A stretch of DNA of 64,000 bases from Lachnospira sp. UBA4346 (lineage in GTDB: Bacteria; Bacillota; Clostridia; Lachnospirales; Lachnospiraceae), in the NCBI GenBank assembly GCA_002394205.1, contig DGTC01000064.1:9590-73589 (forward strand), given 5' to 3'. The position numbers and the translations under genes are program-made. A model generated the notes under the pieces. The model saw nothing but the letters and a program-made list of their open reading frames with translations, was not told the DNA's origin and did not search any database. This document shows, in pieces, positions 62,487 to 64,000 of this stretch. Within the stretch, counting starts at the first letter, position 1. Each line of letters opens with the position of its first letter.

Positions 62487-63350
62487 CTATAATCCCTGCA
62501 TAAACTCCTGAAAAGCTCTGCCACAGGATGGGATATATGAATTCGGATTGTATACAAATTCAATATCTGAAGAAATCGTGCAATCTGTTATTTCACGGCT
62601 CACAACATCGAGGTTGTGAATGAATTGCAACGCAGATTCGGGAATCAATCCAACGCCGATGCCTTCTTCTACAAAAGCAGCAGTGGTGCGTGCATCATCA
62701 TTCATGCATATGATATTGTAAGAGCGTTTATTTGTCTCAAAATGATTGCGGATAATTCGTTCCCATCTGCGGTATAGAATCAGTGGCAAATTGGATAAAT
62801 CGCTAAGTGTAATAGTTTCTTTTTGCACAAAGAAATGAGATGCACCAACAGCAATTAACTTTTCGCTGGCAAGAGAAACGGAGGCGAAGTTTTCATTTGC
62901 ATAAGGAGTTCTAAGAATTGCGAAATGAATCGTTCCGGATTTTAATTTCTCCAATAATTCATAAGTATTTGCTTCAAAGATTTCAAAAGTAATGCTGGGA
63001 TTCTTCTTGGAAAAAGCACTAATCCATTGTGTACCATAGGAAGATACGACGGAGGAAACGATGCCGACACGCACAATTCCGTGATTTTTCTCAGAAAATG
63101 ACAGAATTTCATCTTTGGTTACTTTAGATAATTCGAGTAACGACAAGGCTTTGTGATAGAGGAGTTTTCCTTCATCAGTTAGCTGAATATGACGGGAGCC
63201 ACGTTCAAACAGAATACAGTTTAACTCTTTTTCAAGTAGTTTCATTTGATAACTTAGGGGTGGCTGAGACATAAAGAGTTTCTGTGCAGCAGCAGAAATA
63301 CTGCCTTCTTCTGCAATTGTAACAAAATATTGTAATTGTTTTAAATCCAT
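62487..63350 (-). CDS. LysR-family transcriptional regulator
   Basis: A 287-aa regulator. The HTH (MDLKQLQYFVTIAEEGSISA, AAQKLFMSQPPLSYQMKLLE) is followed by the effector-binding domain (VGIVSSVVSSYGTQWISAF). ATG 63350 was chosen because agagg lies just upstream; an in-frame GTG two codons earlier is less suitable. It is convergent with the pectate lyase gene. The target genes and inducer are unknown; nothing divergent is adjacent except tRNA-Gly. Confidence 0.92.
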   Translation of the reverse strand: MDLKQLQYFVTIAEEGSISAAAQKLFMSQPPLSYQMKLLEKELNCILFERGSRHIQLTDEGKLLYHKALSLLELSKVTKDEILSFSEKNHGIVRVGIVSSVVSSYGTQWISAFSKKNPSITFEIFEANTYELLEKLKSGTIHFAILRTPYANENFASVSLASEKLIAVGASHFFVQKETITLSDLSNLPLILYRRWERIIRNHFETNKRSYNIICMNDDARTTAAFVEEGIGVGLIPESALQFIHNLDVVSREITDCTISSDIEFVYNPNSYIPSCGRAFQEFMQGL

Positions 63351-63370
63351 AGGCACCTCTTATAAATAGA

Positions 63371-63441
63371 AGCAGATAACGGGAGTCGAACCCGCCTGTC
63401 AGGCTTGGGAAGCCTGCGTTCTACCGATAAACTATATCTGC
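63371..63441 (-). tRNA. tRNA-Gly (anticodon CCC)
   Basis: The minus strand folds as a 71-nt tRNA with discriminator T. Acceptor GCAGATA/TATCTGC, anticodon stem CAGGC/GCCTG with loop TTCCCAA (CCC reads GGG), T loop TTCGACT. Upstream 63442-63668 is AT-rich with no supported feature. Confidence 0.92.
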
Positions 63442-63668
63442 ATAGATTAATGATTAAATACAGTATAACACAAATGAATTCAATTGTTAAGAAAAATAAA
63501 TATAGATATTTTTATAAAGAGATAAGAGTGCATGTGTTTTAAGAAAGTGATGAATATGTTTGAAACACTTATATTATTTAAGAATGATAGGTAATAGAAC
63601 AAAGAAGATTAATAAAAAGCTGGTAGTGCATAATTATAAAAAGAATGTGAGAAAATATAAAAATATAT

Positions 63669-63697
63669 TTGACATTCAAAAAGAAAGATGATATTCT
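63669..63697 (+). promoter_or_regulatory. Promoter of the T-box transcript
   Basis: TTGACA (63669-63674), 17-bp spacer, TATTCT (63692-63697) with an upstream TG. Nearly identical in layout to the tRNA-Leu promoter. Confidence 0.75.
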
Positions 63698-63702
63698 GTA
63701 TA

Positions 63703-63979
63703 TAGTTCAGCAGTGTGAACGGTTAAAGTAAATGAAAAGAAAAGTCGATGAACAAAATAGTATCTAATGTATGAGCATCACAGAGAGTTAGCGTTGGTGG
63801 AAGCTAATATGGGAGTCTTTAGGGAATGGGTTTGGGAGATGCATTGGGGAACGCTGATAAGCAAGTAGCTGATGACGTGACCTCACGTTACAGGGGTAAG
63901 ATATGAGTAATGAACGAGTATCTAAGAATGAGTATGATAGCAGGTGGCATATCCGGACTTCGTCGGATGTGTCTTTTTT
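63703..63979 (+). promoter_or_regulatory. T-box riboswitch leader (gene beyond window)
   Basis: AGAGAG (63782-63787) and GGTGGAAGC (around 63796-63804) match the conserved stem I motifs of T-box leaders. CAGGTGGCAT (63941-63950) is a variant of the T-box AGGGTGGNACC sequence. It is followed by a terminator hairpin (CATATCCG / CGGATGTG, 63948-63971) and TCTTTTTT. The specifier lies opposite AGAGAG, in the stretch before GATGC (~63840); I cannot decide between Trp, Gly and Phe codons. The controlled gene (aminoacyl-tRNA synthetase or amino-acid gene) is outside the window. Confidence 0.85.
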
Positions 63980-64000
63980 ATTTTATTAAGAAGTTCTTCG

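Overview
The window looks like chromosome from a low-GC Gram-positive anaerobe of the Lachnospiraceae type, with a pectin-using gut species such as Lachnospira (Eubacterium) eligens as the closest guess. The evidence is a complete galacturonate isomerase pathway, a secreted family-9-like pectate lyase, Rnf and Nfn energy complexes, a CIRCE element, a T-box leader, DUF1540 and Rpn-like genes, and AT-rich intergenic DNA. This is inference from gene content; no database was searched.

Layout. 1-4 kb: a BceS-like sensor kinase (cut by the window edge) and a BceAB-type peptide-sensing ABC transporter. 4-10.2 kb: a small PspC protein, then an accessory stretch with two Rpn-like nuclease/transposase genes, a decayed copy of one gene tail, orphan HicB antitoxins, two small-membrane-protein/ribbon-helix-helix pairs (one broken) and a transposase fragment. 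10.4-25 kb: housekeeping genes, including DUF1540, signal peptidase I, CIRCE-controlled htpG, a lipoteichoic-acid-synthase-like protein with two sulfatase domains, tRNA-Thr, a TepA/ClpP-like protease, a radical SAM enzyme, a debranching-enzyme-like protein lacking its catalytic residues, a TPR protein, yebC, and a PilZ plus YvyF-like pair.

25-34 kb: galacturonate use. uxaC and a LacI regulator run leftward; uxaB, uxaA, kdgK and kdgA (fused to a glyoxalase-like domain) run rightward. Two LacI-type palindromes sit in the divergent promoter region. Pectate lyase (58-62 kb) would supply substrate from outside the cell, and these enzymes take galacturonate to pyruvate and glyceraldehyde 3-phosphate. 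33.7-35.2 kb is a 1.5 kb non-coding stretch full of inverted and direct repeats. 35-41 kb: a large secreted Ig-like (BIG2) repeat protein and a TPR membrane protein.

41-50 kb: NfnAB and the six-gene Rnf operon (rnfCDGEAB), which link NAD(P)H, ferredoxin and the ion gradient, followed by a NusG-II protein and a Gx-type transporter. Three exact 21-bp-period direct repeats precede rnfC. 50-57 kb: a LytTR/GHKL two-component system followed by a lipoprotein, an anchored protein, three membrane proteins and an ABC ATPase, resembling a peptide-immunity or export cassette without a visible peptide gene. 57-64 kb: tRNA-Leu, an acetyltransferase, an unknown gene coupled to pectate lyase, a LysR regulator, tRNA-Gly and a T-box leader whose gene lies beyond the right edge.
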